NCBI RefSeq assembly: GCF_000295935.2
Contig: NZ_ALWO02000038.1
Coordinates: 24,349 to 88,348 of the forward strand
Length of the DNA stretch: 64,000 bases
Direction: 5' to 3'
Source of the DNA: Indibacter alkaliphilus LW1
GTDB taxonomy: Bacteria; Bacteroidota; Bacteroidia; Cytophagales; Cyclobacteriaceae
The notes below the pieces were generated by a model, which was not told where the DNA came from, made no database searches, and worked only from the letters and a program-made list of their open reading frames with translations. Positions 7,240-15,748 of the stretch are shown in pieces. Positions within the stretch are counted from its first letter, which is position 1. The number at the start of each line of letters is the position of its first letter. Both the position numbers and the translations under genes were made by a program.

Positions 7240-8847
7240 TTATTGCTTTGATTTTAATCCTGATTTTCTTTCCTCGTAGACTTCCCCGGGAATCACAGCA
7301 GACGCCTTATTCCCAAAACTGTTTCTGATAAATGTCAAAATCTCTGCTATTTCTTCATCACTGAGGTGACTGTATGCAGGCATTTCCTGATGATAGCGCT
7401 CTCCATTTACAGTGATTGGTTCAGAGAGTCCATACAACATGACTCTGATCAATTTTCCTTTGTCTCCTATGACCCATTCCGTTTCTTCCAAAGGAGGGAT
7501 CAGCCCTGCTGCTCCTTTGCCATAGGGGCCATGACAGGTCAGGCAATGCTGGGTGTAGAGTATTCCACCATTTTCCAATCCATCTGGTACTTCAAAATTC
7601 CAGTTTTCATCCTTTAGTGGTATCACCTCAGTTTCTCTTTCCAAAACAGGGAGGGAGGGATCGATCTGAGAGGGATCTGAGATTTTTCGGATTCTTAAAA
7701 TGCGGTCCGGGCCATCTGGTAGGTTATCGTACATCCATGGCTGAAATCTAGGGTGCCAATCTCTATTACTTGTACCGAAAAAGATATCCCCATTTTTCGC
7801 CAGGGCTATATCCCGCAGTCTTCCAAAATGTTTTTGTAAGAATATTCCTTCATCTTTGATTTCTTTGCCATCCGCACTTAAATGTAAAACACGTAAAGAT
7901 TGTCCTTTCAGGCTAACTAGTAGTAGGGTGTTTTCCCATTCAGGAATCATATTTTCTCCTAAATAGGCCATGCCAGCTGTAGCTATTGTAGGCGTCCAGG
8001 CAAAAAGAGGGTCAATGGTTTGATGCTTCGCTGCAAATATTTTTTCCTTTTCAGAATCTGCAAATCCATGAACATCTGGCCAACCATAGTTTCCGCCTTT
8101 GATCAGGAGATTAACTTCATCGTCATTCAAGGGGCCATGGTCAGAACCATATAGTTGCTGATTTGGGCCAAAAACAAGACCCTGGCTATTTCTGAGACCC
8201 ATTGCCCAAACAGGGTTATTGGGATAAGGATTCTCAGGAGGAATACTTCCGTCTTGATTCAAACGCAGTATTTTCCCTCCTAAAAAATCTTTATTTTGAG
8301 TTAAATCTGTTTTGCCTACATCACCCAAAGAAAAGTAAAGTTTCTTATCCGGACCGATAAGCAATCTTGAACCATTGTGAAATGTTGCACCGGGAAGGCT
8401 ATCCATGAGAATTTGTGGGTTTTTCAGTGAGTTACCTGAAATCTGATACTTAACAAGGCGGGAGTTGACTTCCTCTTCCATGCCTTCTTTGGGTACGGCA
8501 AAGGTATAATGGAGAAATGCGGATTTACTTTTGGGATCTATGGTCATGCCCAAGAGTCCATAGGATTTTTTGGAAAGTACGTCTGGCAATTCCAGCATCA
8601 GGACCTTTTCTTGAGTTTGTAGGTCTAACCGGTAGATTTTGCCACTTAGTTCAGTAAACCAAAGTTTGCCTTCTTCTGCCGTTTCAATGTCCCAAGGCAC
8701 TTCCAAACCTCCTACAATTTCTGAAATTTCCAAAAGGGAATCATCCAGCTTCAGGTAGGCAAGGGCGGGAGTTTCGACTTCCTTTTCTTGGGGAAGGCTG
8801 CATGAAAGGCAACAGATCACTGAAATTATGGGCAGAAGTCTATTCAT
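7240..8847 (-). CDS. PQQ-type sugar dehydrogenase fused to cytochrome c (lipoprotein)
   Basis: 535 residues from ATG 8847; the open frame runs further up to 9030 but only through the ThuA gene. ATG 8847 overlaps the ThuA stop in ATGAATAG. The N-terminus is a lipoprotein signal (VICCLSCS), so the protein sits on the periplasmic side of a membrane. A glucose/sorbosone-dehydrogenase beta-propeller follows, marked by LEVPWDI, FHNGSRL, GKILRLNQDGSIPPENPYP, WAMGLRNSQGL and GGNYGWPDVHG. The last 100 residues are a class I cytochrome c with CLTCH and a late Met in QEMPAYS. Such fusions oxidise sugars and pass electrons to haem. The substrate is unknown. It is probably co-translated with ThuA. Confidence 0.88.
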   Translation of the reverse strand: MNRLLPIISVICCLSCSLPQEKEVETPALAYLKLDDSLLEISEIVGGLEVPWDIETAEEGKLWFTELSGKIYRLDLQTQEKVLMLELPDVLSKKSYGLLGMTIDPKSKSAFLHYTFAVPKEGMEEEVNSRLVKYQISGNSLKNPQILMDSLPGATFHNGSRLLIGPDKKLYFSLGDVGKTDLTQNKDFLGGKILRLNQDGSIPPENPYPNNPVWAMGLRNSQGLVFGPNQQLYGSDHGPLNDDEVNLLIKGGNYGWPDVHGFADSEKEKIFAAKHQTIDPLFAWTPTIATAGMAYLGENMIPEWENTLLLVSLKGQSLRVLHLSADGKEIKDEGIFLQKHFGRLRDIALAKNGDIFFGTSNRDWHPRFQPWMYDNLPDGPDRILRIRKISDPSQIDPSLPVLERETEVIPLKDENWNFEVPDGLENGGILYTQHCLTCHGPYGKGAAGLIPPLEETEWVIGDKGKLIRVMLYGLSEPITVNGERYHQEMPAYSHLSDEEIAEILTFIRNSFGNKASAVIPGEVYEERKSGLKSKQ

Positions 8848-9577
8848 CACCCAAAGCCCATTTGATTCCGGCAAATAAATGCTTCCGGAAAAATACATTT
8901 TCATAATGTGCTGCTTCATGTCCCAAAGCAGTATAAAAAACCCTGGAATTGCCGAAGTGATGATACCAGGCAATAGGAGTGTAATTTCCAAAAACAGTCC
9001 CTGGATAAGTTGATTTTTCCGGATCCTCAATAGTCCTTAAATCAGCAGCTAATAAGATATTGATGGCCGGGTTGAGCTGATCAAAATAATAACATTCATC
9101 TTCCCAAGTCCAAACATCTTCCATAAAAGAAGTAGAAGGGTGTGAATGATCGATTACCTTGATTTCAAATTCCTGAAACTGGGGATGACTTTTGAATTTA
9201 CCCCCTTGCATTTCCCAAAACCAAGGCCAATCCCGCTCTGACCCTGTACTGATATGTATACCGGTAAAAGCTCCTCCATTTTCAATAAAAGAGCGAAATG
9301 CATTTCTTTGTTCCGATGTATAAAAAGCCTCATTATTGGTGTTGTTGAAAATGATCAGGGAAATTTTTTCCAGATTCTCCTTATTAAAAAAGTCAGGTTC
9401 ATCACTGAAAAGGATTTCATATCCATTTTCCTTTCCAAATGCTGCCAATGCCTTATTGCTGGCTTCAATATTGTCATGGACATAACCCTTTCCGTTGTGG
9501 GTATAAACCAGAACCCTCTGTGCCTGAAGGGTACTAACGCTTATCAGGAATGATAGAAAATAAATAGGAAACTTCAT
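8840..9577 (-). CDS. Exported ThuA domain protein
   Basis: 245 residues with a signal peptide (hydrophobic 5-17, cleavage near LQAQR). The rest is one ThuA domain, a glutamine-amidotransferase-like fold found with sugar utilisation genes: RVLVYTHNGKGYVHDNIEAS at the start, FIENGGAFTGIHIST in the middle, TPIAWYHHFGNSRVFYTALGHE near the end. The role of the fold is not settled; in several systems it works with 3-keto-sugar metabolism. The gene overlaps the sugar dehydrogenase downstream by 8 nt, so the two are very likely translated together and act on a shared carbohydrate (inference). Confidence 0.88.
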   Translation of the reverse strand: MKFPIYFLSFLISVSTLQAQRVLVYTHNGKGYVHDNIEASNKALAAFGKENGYEILFSDEPDFFNKENLEKISLIIFNNTNNEAFYTSEQRNAFRSFIENGGAFTGIHISTGSERDWPWFWEMQGGKFKSHPQFQEFEIKVIDHSHPSTSFMEDVWTWEDECYYFDQLNPAINILLAADLRTIEDPEKSTYPGTVFGNYTPIAWYHHFGNSRVFYTALGHEAAHYENVFFRKHLFAGIKWALGDE

Positions 9578-9650
9578 GAATAGAAAATTAAACTAAATCC
9601 TGAAGCTCCCCAAATATTTATTGATCAACGGTATGGTTAGTCGCTTTCCG

Positions 9651-10364
9651 TTATTTTAAAGTTTCTTTAGTTAGGTAGCTTTGACTTTTCAAAAAAGGCA
9701 AGATTTCCTTGATGGTCTCTACCTGATGAAAGTGATCATGTGTGATATGATGATCAATTTTTTCGTGTTCCCAGGTAATATGATAAGGGACGTACACGGC
9801 GTTTCCTCCAATTTGTAATACCGGCAAAATATCAGATTTCAGGGAGTTGCCTACCATCATAAATTCCTCAGGTGCACAATCCAAATGATTGATCAATTTT
9901 TGGAAATCCTCCTTGTTTTTATTGCTCATGATTTCTATGTGGTGAAAATACTTGGCAAGACCTGATTTAAGGAGTTTCCTCTCTTGGTCCAGCAAGTCGC
10001 CTTTGGTAGCCATCACCAGCCTGTAGTCTCCATTCAATGATTTCAGTGTGGATTCCACATCTTCCAAAAGTTCCACAGGTTTTCCAAGTATTTCCCGGCC
10101 TATCGCCAATGCACCTTCTACAAGCTTGAGATCCCCCTTGTTGTTGGTGATATTCATGATGGCTTCTATCATACTTAGGGTAAATCCTTTTACACCGTAT
10201 CCATACAATGGAAGGTTGTTTACTTCAGTTTTATACAATTCTTGATAGGCATCTTCATAGGGTAAGTAGGCTTTCAAAAGTTCACAAAAACGCTCTTCTG
10301 CTTCTCTGAAATAAGGTTCATTCACCCAAAGCGTGTCATCAGCATCAAAAGCTATGGTTTTAAT
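9651..10364 (-). CDS. HAD-family hydrolase, start codon unusual (ATT?)
   Basis: The HAD catalytic motif I, FDADDT, is encoded upstream of the first usable GTG (10325), so the protein must start earlier. In the same frame the upstream codons read, from 10364, ATT AAA ACC ATA GCT TTT GAT GCT GAT GAC, closed by a TAA 18 nt before the ATT. There is no ATG, GTG or TTG. I place the start at ATT 10364 (237 residues). The other motifs are present: ATKGD (motif II), the lysine in NKNKEDF (motif III) and MVGNSLKSDI (motif IV). The fold is a Rossmann phosphatase with an alpha-helical cap; substrate unknown. It may be a real non-standard start or a mutated or misread ATG. Confidence 0.75.
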   Translation of the reverse strand: MKTIAFDADDTLWVNEPYFREAEERFCELLKAYLPYEDAYQELYKTEVNNLPLYGYGVKGFTLSMIEAIMNITNNKGDLKLVEGALAIGREILGKPVELLEDVESTLKSLNGDYRLVMATKGDLLDQERKLLKSGLAKYFHHIEIMSNKNKEDFQKLINHLDCAPEEFMMVGNSLKSDILPVLQIGGNAVYVPYHITWEHEKIDHHITHDHFHQVETIKEILPFLKSQSYLTKETLK

Positions 10365-10577
10365 TTTTTTATTTGTTTATAATTGTCTTTTCAGTGGCCT
10401 TATAGAGTCTCGCAACTGTAGTCATCCCAGTGTGGGTCGCTTCCCTGTCCGGTATGCAGGCTCGTTTTCATCTGTTTGTATTTGATTTTGTATTCATCAG
10501 TCAAGGTGGTTTGTTTGAAGAAGCTTATGGTTTACTCTTGAGGTGTATGAATGGTTCAATTTTGGCTCAAAAATGAA

Positions 10578-11663
10578 TTAATCTAAGTTCGGAAACAAGA
10601 GATTTTGACCTATAACCGGCTCTATCAAATATCCTTGGATAGCATCTCTGTTTTCAATCAGTATATCCCAAGGTTCCATCCTAGGCTCATCAGAAAGGTC
10701 AAAAGTACCATAGTGCATGGGGATAAAAAACCTTCCCCCCAGTGTATTGAATGCTTCAATGGCATAGGTTGGGCTGATATGTGCTTGATGCATAAACCAC
10801 TCCGGTCGGAATGCTCCCACACCCATCAAACAATAATCCGGGGAACCAAGGGTGTTTTTAATATCTTCGAAGTGTGGCCCTTTTCCTGAATCCCCCATAA
10901 AATAGATGGACTTCTCTTCGGTTTGGATATAAAAGCCTCCCCAGAGGCTTTTGTTGTCATCCCATAGCCACCGTCTCGACCAATGTCTGGAAGGCACGAA
11001 AGTGATTTTGATGTCAGCATCTGGTTTGGTGTATTGTTGAAACCAACCTGCCTCTTCTATCTCCTGAGGGTTCGTCCAGGAAGTGATCACTTTTGACACT
11101 CCCAGGGCTGTAAGGATCTTTGCCTGGGGATGGTGCTCTGCCAGGAACTTCAGACTTGCTTTGTCACAATGATCCCTGTGGTTATGGGAGAGTAAAATAT
11201 AATCCAAATGGGGCATTTCTTCGATTGGAAATGGTAGCGGACTATCTCTTTTGAGGAAGGTATTGTCCATCAAAATGGGGTCTGTCAAAAAAGTCTTTCC
11301 TTGTACTCTAAAAAGATATGTGGCATGACCCAACCATATCAAGTAATCCTCTTTTCCCTGAATTATGCTTGGATCGAAATTTACTGCCAGTTGCCTCGTT
11401 TCATTTTCTTTGGCTTCTTTGTATGGGTTTTTACTGGTCTGCCATTTAAGTAAATCCCCAAAGCTCGATTCAAATGGGTGAAATAAATTTACAAACCTGC
11501 CATTCTCATCCAAAGGGGTTCCTTTCCAGTCAAGGCTGGGGTTGACAGTTTTAAGTTCATGATTCTCTGTGTATTTTTTTTCTACTTTCTTTTTTGTATC
11601 AGCCATTATCCAAATCAAAAGGGGCAAAGTGAAAGCCAATAAGAAGGTGTATTTCAATTTCAT
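10578..11663 (-). CDS. Metallo-beta-lactamase-fold hydrolase (NAPE-PLD/UlaG-like)
   Basis: 361 residues with an N-terminal hydrophobic segment (5-20) that may be a signal or an anchor. The metal site HxHxDH reads SHNHRDHCD, followed by further ligands in FVPSRHWSRR, YFMGDSG and the late PMHYGTF. The order GHATYLF...TDPIL...HNHRDH...WGGFYI matches the group that includes N-acyl-phosphatidylethanolamine phospholipase D and UlaG-like lactonases. Phosphodiesterase action on a lipid or a lactone is possible, but not decided by sequence. It stands alone, with a 213-nt gap before the HAD gene and 128 nt after the small ORF upstream. Confidence 0.85.
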   Translation of the reverse strand: MKLKYTFLLAFTLPLLIWIMADTKKKVEKKYTENHELKTVNPSLDWKGTPLDENGRFVNLFHPFESSFGDLLKWQTSKNPYKEAKENETRQLAVNFDPSIIQGKEDYLIWLGHATYLFRVQGKTFLTDPILMDNTFLKRDSPLPFPIEEMPHLDYILLSHNHRDHCDKASLKFLAEHHPQAKILTALGVSKVITSWTNPQEIEEAGWFQQYTKPDADIKITFVPSRHWSRRWLWDDNKSLWGGFYIQTEEKSIYFMGDSGKGPHFEDIKNTLGSPDYCLMGVGAFRPEWFMHQAHISPTYAIEAFNTLGGRFFIPMHYGTFDLSDEPRMEPWDILIENRDAIQGYLIEPVIGQNLLFPNLD

Positions 11664-11791
11664 CAGTCTTTTCTTTCTGTTTTAGTCTACAAGGAGTATC
11701 AGACTTTTGAAAGCAAGTATTGTCTGAGGTTTAACAATGGCTTCAGCCTTAATTAGAATCTAATTAACCCTAGAAATGGAAGAAGAGTTTA

Positions 11792-12025
11792 TCAAGCACT
11801 TAAAAGGGTTTGAATTGCCTCAGAGGGAGTTTGGATTTCTTTTGCTTTTTCTTCGAGAATTTCCCTTTTCAATTCCAGTTCAAGTTCGTAGATCAGGCCG
11901 TTTACAAAAACCCATTCCATGCCCAATTCTGCATAAAAGTTTGCTGTTTTTCTTTTACCTGTTAATGTAATACCATAAGCTCTAAAAACTGATATTGCCT
12001 TTTTTAACTCTGCGATGTTTTTCAT
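11792..12025 (-). CDS. Small hypothetical protein (77 aa)
   Basis: Starts at ATG 12025 and ends just short of the metallohydrolase promoter region. The product is charged and mostly helical, with a long Glu/Lys-rich helix (ELELELKREILEEKAKEIQ) in the C-terminal third. No known domain, signal or membrane segment. Codon use is like its neighbours and the frame is clean, so it may be real, but I recognise no family. Confidence 0.5.
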   Translation of the reverse strand: MKNIAELKKAISVFRAYGITLTGKRKTANFYAELGMEWVFVNGLIYELELELKREILEEKAKEIQTPSEAIQTLLSA

Positions 12026-12173
12026 AGAAAAAGATAGATTGATTCAGACACATGACGACGGTTTTCCTTAAATTGTTGTGAATCCTAGTTTATATTAAGA
12101 TTTATTAAGAAAGTCAGGAAAATCAGAAAGTTTCAGTGTGTGCCAAATCTTAAATAGGGCTTGCTTAAAGCAA

Positions 12174-14198
12174 TCAATATTTGAGGGGACTGGAAGGTAA
12201 GGAAAAGTAAATGATGGAGCCTTTCTCTATCTGAGATTCAATCCAGATTTTCCCTCCCATTATTTCTACAAATTCTTTACATAAAATTAAGCCTAATCCA
12301 CTGCTCGGCTCGCCCTCGGTACCGGGTCTTCCTGTCATTTTATCAAGTTGAAATAGTTGCTTGAGGTATTTGATATCCATACCGATGCCATTGTCTTTGA
12401 CCATCACGATTATATCTTCGCCGCGGGAACCTGCAGAAATCAAGACTTTGCCATGAGGACGTGTGAATTTCAGTGCATTGGTGATTAAATTCCTAAGGAC
12501 TGTATTGAGCATATCCTGATCAGCAAATACCTGGATTTCCACTTCAATGTCTGAATTCAGCTTGATTTTCTTTTGTTGGGCCATTTCTTGGAACAACTCC
12601 AGATTTTTGGAGACGAGGTCATTGAGATGTATGATTTCAGGATTAAAGTTGAGCCGCTTGGTCTGTGACAAGGACCACTGCATCAAGTTGCTCAAAAGTT
12701 CTAGGGCTTTTTTGGATGAGTTTTCTATCAATGAGGCTATTTTTTCTACTTCATCATAGTTTTTCTTTTTCACTTCTTCAATTAATATTTTACTTATACC
12801 GATTACATTGGCATAAGGCCCCCTCAGGTCATGAGCGATGATGGAGAAGAATTTGTCTTTCTCTGCGTTGATTTGTTCGAGTTCCTGGTTTTGTTGCAGG
12901 ATCATCTCACTCTTACTATTCAGCTCTTGGAGTAGAAGTTTGTTTTTTTTGTTTCTTCTATTGAGCAGATAGATGAAAAAACTGAAACTGAGGATAATCA
13001 GAAAAGTAGAAATCCAAACAATCCAAAGCTGATTTCTTCTGTTTCGCAGGTCAATTTCGTTTTGGCCGAGCTGGTATTCGTATTCCTGAGTTCTGAGTTT
13101 GACCTCTAGTTCATCGGATGTGAAAACCTTTAGATTTTCTATCACTTCCAGCAAACTTATGTAAGCCATTTCAAAATTTCCCTGAGCAGCCTGAGCTTGA
13201 TGAAGCATGTTATTACCCATGTATTCATAGGATTTGATATTTAGCTTTTTGGATTCTTCAATGGCCATTTTAGCATAATTTTCTGCAACCATGGGTTGAT
13301 CTAGATAACTTGGTAAATGGAGCATCGAAAGATTGTACAAAACCAAAGGAAGGTCTTCCCTCAGGTCGAATAGCTCAATGACGTCAAGGATTTCTTCAAA
13401 CTTTCCCACAGCTTGATCAAACTGGCCGATATAGGTGAAAAATGCAGCATGGAGGATCTCTGTAGAAATTACCAGGTCAAACCGGTCTTTTTTCAGAGCC
13501 ATTTCGTTCGCCAAGTCTATGTATTTCATTAAAGAATCCTTCAAAACTTTCCATTTAGGATCATTTTCAAAAAGTAGGTAAGTCTCAGTATCTGGAGATT
13601 GAAACTCGCTTTTGATGCCCAGCCCTTCCCTTTCAAGAAATATTTCTTCAAAAATGACAGCGGCCATTCTGTTGTAAATCCTAGAAAGCATGACAGAGTC
13701 TTTTTTCACAAGAAAATAGTCCAGAGATTCCTGTAAATATTCCATGGATAAATCATAATTCCTTGCTGCCCTATATGTTTCTCCCAAAGAACGCTTTACA
13801 GTATAAATACCATCTTGGTCATTGATGCCTTGGTAGATAAGTATCGCTTCATTTAGTTTTTCTGAGGCTTTTAGGTGATCACCATAAGAGTTATAAGCCA
13901 TGCCTATTTTCTCTAAAGCAATTGCTTTAGCAATGGGATTGTTTAGCGAATCAGATAAGGCTAAAGCCCTATCGCCAAGGGAAATGGTAATCGCTACATC
14001 CGTATTTTTATCCAAAAATTCAAATATTTTGTCTAATCTGGCCTGCCTGTCCGTGTTTGAGTTAATGAGGTGATTAAGGCTGTCTAATTTGGGGTCTGAT
14101 TGAGCAAAAGCAAATATGCATGTCATCCATAATGACAAGAGAGCAAAAAAATAGCATTTCGCTTTTTTGCGGGATGGTTTAAATCCTCCTCTAAGCAT
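12174..14198 (-). CDS. TPR-containing membrane sensor histidine kinase
   Basis: 674 residues. A signal peptide or first membrane helix (about 17-33, ending FAFAQS) leads into a periplasmic TPR region (about 60-390) with repeats of the LEKIGMAYNSYGD and VKRSLGETYRAARNYD kind. A transmembrane helix follows near 395-413 (WIVWISTFLIILSFSFFIYL), then a coiled coil, HisKA with FSIIAHDLRGPYANVIGISK (phospho-acceptor His), and HATPase with N, G1 (DNGIGM) and G2 (GLGLILCK) boxes. Such kinases sense envelope signals through TPR contacts. No response regulator is directly adjacent; the closest are the REC proteins at 15749-17220. It is divergent from the oxidoreductase at 14554. Confidence 0.9.
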   Translation of the reverse strand: MLRGGFKPSRKKAKCYFFALLSLWMTCIFAFAQSDPKLDSLNHLINSNTDRQARLDKIFEFLDKNTDVAITISLGDRALALSDSLNNPIAKAIALEKIGMAYNSYGDHLKASEKLNEAILIYQGINDQDGIYTVKRSLGETYRAARNYDLSMEYLQESLDYFLVKKDSVMLSRIYNRMAAVIFEEIFLEREGLGIKSEFQSPDTETYLLFENDPKWKVLKDSLMKYIDLANEMALKKDRFDLVISTEILHAAFFTYIGQFDQAVGKFEEILDVIELFDLREDLPLVLYNLSMLHLPSYLDQPMVAENYAKMAIEESKKLNIKSYEYMGNNMLHQAQAAQGNFEMAYISLLEVIENLKVFTSDELEVKLRTQEYEYQLGQNEIDLRNRRNQLWIVWISTFLIILSFSFFIYLLNRRNKKNKLLLQELNSKSEMILQQNQELEQINAEKDKFFSIIAHDLRGPYANVIGISKILIEEVKKKNYDEVEKIASLIENSSKKALELLSNLMQWSLSQTKRLNFNPEIIHLNDLVSKNLELFQEMAQQKKIKLNSDIEVEIQVFADQDMLNTVLRNLITNALKFTRPHGKVLISAGSRGEDIIVMVKDNGIGMDIKYLKQLFQLDKMTGRPGTEGEPSSGLGLILCKEFVEIMGGKIWIESQIEKGSIIYFSLPSSPLKY

Positions 14199-14553
14199 GT
14201 TTTAAATTTTCATACCCAATCAAATATTTGCTTGAGTTTCTTGGATTCAAGATAGAGATTCTAAATTAAGAAATGCATGGGTATGGGAGTATTTTTTAAT
14301 CCTTTTGGAAGGGACTGGAGTTAGATTCCTTGAGTTTATAATTTCTCATTTCTTTAAAATTACGCGTATCAATTATCCATTGTATTCCATCTTGGATAAA
14401 TAGTTTTCAATTATGTTTATATTGAGACATTGAATTTATTTGAGAGAGCACCTGGGAAAATTCAAGTTGTTTTTTCCCCCTATTTAATTTTCTAAATTAT
14501 CATTTTAACAAAAAATTAACCCTATTCATAAAAACCTAAAAACCTAAAAAACC
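14199..14553. other. Divergent intergenic region (355 nt)
   Basis: AT-rich gap between the TPR kinase (minus) and the oxidoreductase (plus). It must hold both promoters. I see no convincing TAnnTTTG box, no repeat and no small ORF. Confidence 0.5.
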
Positions 14554-15684
14554 ATGAGAACCAGAAGAGAATTTATTCAACACCTGACAGTAGGAGCAGG
14601 TATTTTGCCTTTTGCTATGAGCACTGATGCTTTTGGAATGTCTTCACCCTCAGTTTACATTCCACAAGTTCAGGACGGTCCAGTGCTTAAAGTAGCCTTG
14701 ATGGGACTTGGAAGCTATGCCGACCGTGTTGCCAAGGCCATGCAGGATTGCAAAAGGGCAAAAATCACAGGCTTAATTTCAGGTACACCATCCAAGCTCC
14801 AATCTTGGGGCGAAACATACAATGTGCCTGATGGAAGCAGGTATAACTACGAAAACTTTGATGCAATCAAAGATAATTCAGAGATAGATGCGGTTTATAT
14901 CATTACTCCAAATGCCCTACACCATGAGCAGTGTCTTCGTGTAGCTGCTGCGGGGAAACACGTGATTTGTGAAAAACCCATGTCCATCAATGCCAAAGAA
15001 GGCAAAGAAATGGTAGATGCCTGTGCCAAAGCAGGAGTGAAATTGCTGATAGGTTACAGAATGCACTTCGAAGCCAATACTTTGAATGTGGTCAATATGC
15101 GAAAAAATGGTGACTTGGGAGATGTGAAGTTTTTTCAGGGACTCAGCGGATTTAAAATCGGTGATCCCACCCAATGGCGCCTTGACAAAGACTTAGCTGG
15201 AGGTGGAGCTATGATGGATATTGGAATTTATGCCATCAATGGCGCTAGATATATGGTAGGAGAGGAGCCTATCTGGGTGACTGCTCAAGAAGTCAAAACT
15301 GACCCCGTGAAATTCAAAGAAGGAGTGGACGAAACCATTACATTTCAGTTAGGATTTCCTAGTGGGGCCATTGCGTCCTGCCTGTCTACCTACAGCATGA
15401 ATTACCTAGACAAGTTTTTTCTAAACGGAGATAAGGGTTTTGCAGAGATGCAACCTTCTACGGGATATGGCCCCATCAAAGCCTGGTCCCATAAAGGAGA
15501 CATTACCTTGCCTCATGTTACCCATCAAACGACACAAATGGATCAAATGGCAGCAATCATCCATGATGACAGCAAACCACAAATCCCGGTTGATGGTGAA
15601 GAGGGCTTGAAGGATATGAAAATCATAGACGCCATCATGTTAGCTGTAAAATCAGGACAAAAAGTAAAGCTAGATCTTGCCTAA
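14554..15684 (+). CDS. Exported Gfo/Idh/MocA-family oxidoreductase
   Basis: 376 residues. The N-terminus MRTRREFIQHLTVGAG resembles a Tat signal (RTRREF in place of SRRxFLK), as in glucose-fructose oxidoreductase relatives that are exported with bound cofactor. The Rossmann part has GLGSYADRV in the dinucleotide loop region, AVYIITPNALH, and the family motif GKHVICEKPM (about 137-146). The substrate domain contains GGGAMMDIGIYAIN (about 213-226). Members oxidise or reduce sugars and cyclitols using tightly bound NAD(P); the substrate is not known. It is a single plus-strand gene inside the minus-strand signalling block, with its own terminator. Confidence 0.9.
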   Translation: MRTRREFIQHLTVGAGILPFAMSTDAFGMSSPSVYIPQVQDGPVLKVALMGLGSYADRVAKAMQDCKRAKITGLISGTPSKLQSWGETYNVPDGSRYNYENFDAIKDNSEIDAVYIITPNALHHEQCLRVAAAGKHVICEKPMSINAKEGKEMVDACAKAGVKLLIGYRMHFEANTLNVVNMRKNGDLGDVKFFQGLSGFKIGDPTQWRLDKDLAGGGAMMDIGIYAINGARYMVGEEPIWVTAQEVKTDPVKFKEGVDETITFQLGFPSGAIASCLSTYSMNYLDKFFLNGDKGFAEMQPSTGYGPIKAWSHKGDITLPHVTHQTTQMDQMAAIIHDDSKPQIPVDGEEGLKDMKIIDAIMLAVKSGQKVKLDLA

Positions 15685-15707
15685 CAATAATATAAAGTTT
15701 TAGAATA

Positions 15708-15739
15708 TTGGTCTGGGTAGCAACTCAGACCAATTTTTT
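15708..15739 (+). terminator. Rho-independent terminator
   Basis: Stem TTGGTCTG (15708-15715) with CAGACCAA (15726-15733), 10-nt loop, then TTTTTTG. It closes the oxidoreductase gene, in front of the convergent REC-PAS gene. Confidence 0.85.
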
Positions 15740-15748
15740 GATATGCTT

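Noticed and set aside
7214..7240. GCCGCA...TGCGGC hairpin with T-run after the sugar dehydrogenase gene
   Set aside because: The T-run is on the plus strand, where no gene ends, and the stem is only 6 bp; not a convincing terminator for the minus-strand gene.
10380..10577. Short minus-strand frame with a KTSLHTGQGSDPHWDDY-like product upstream of the HAD gene
   Set aside because: Only about 34 codons without a good start and no family recognised; may be a gene relic but cannot be supported.
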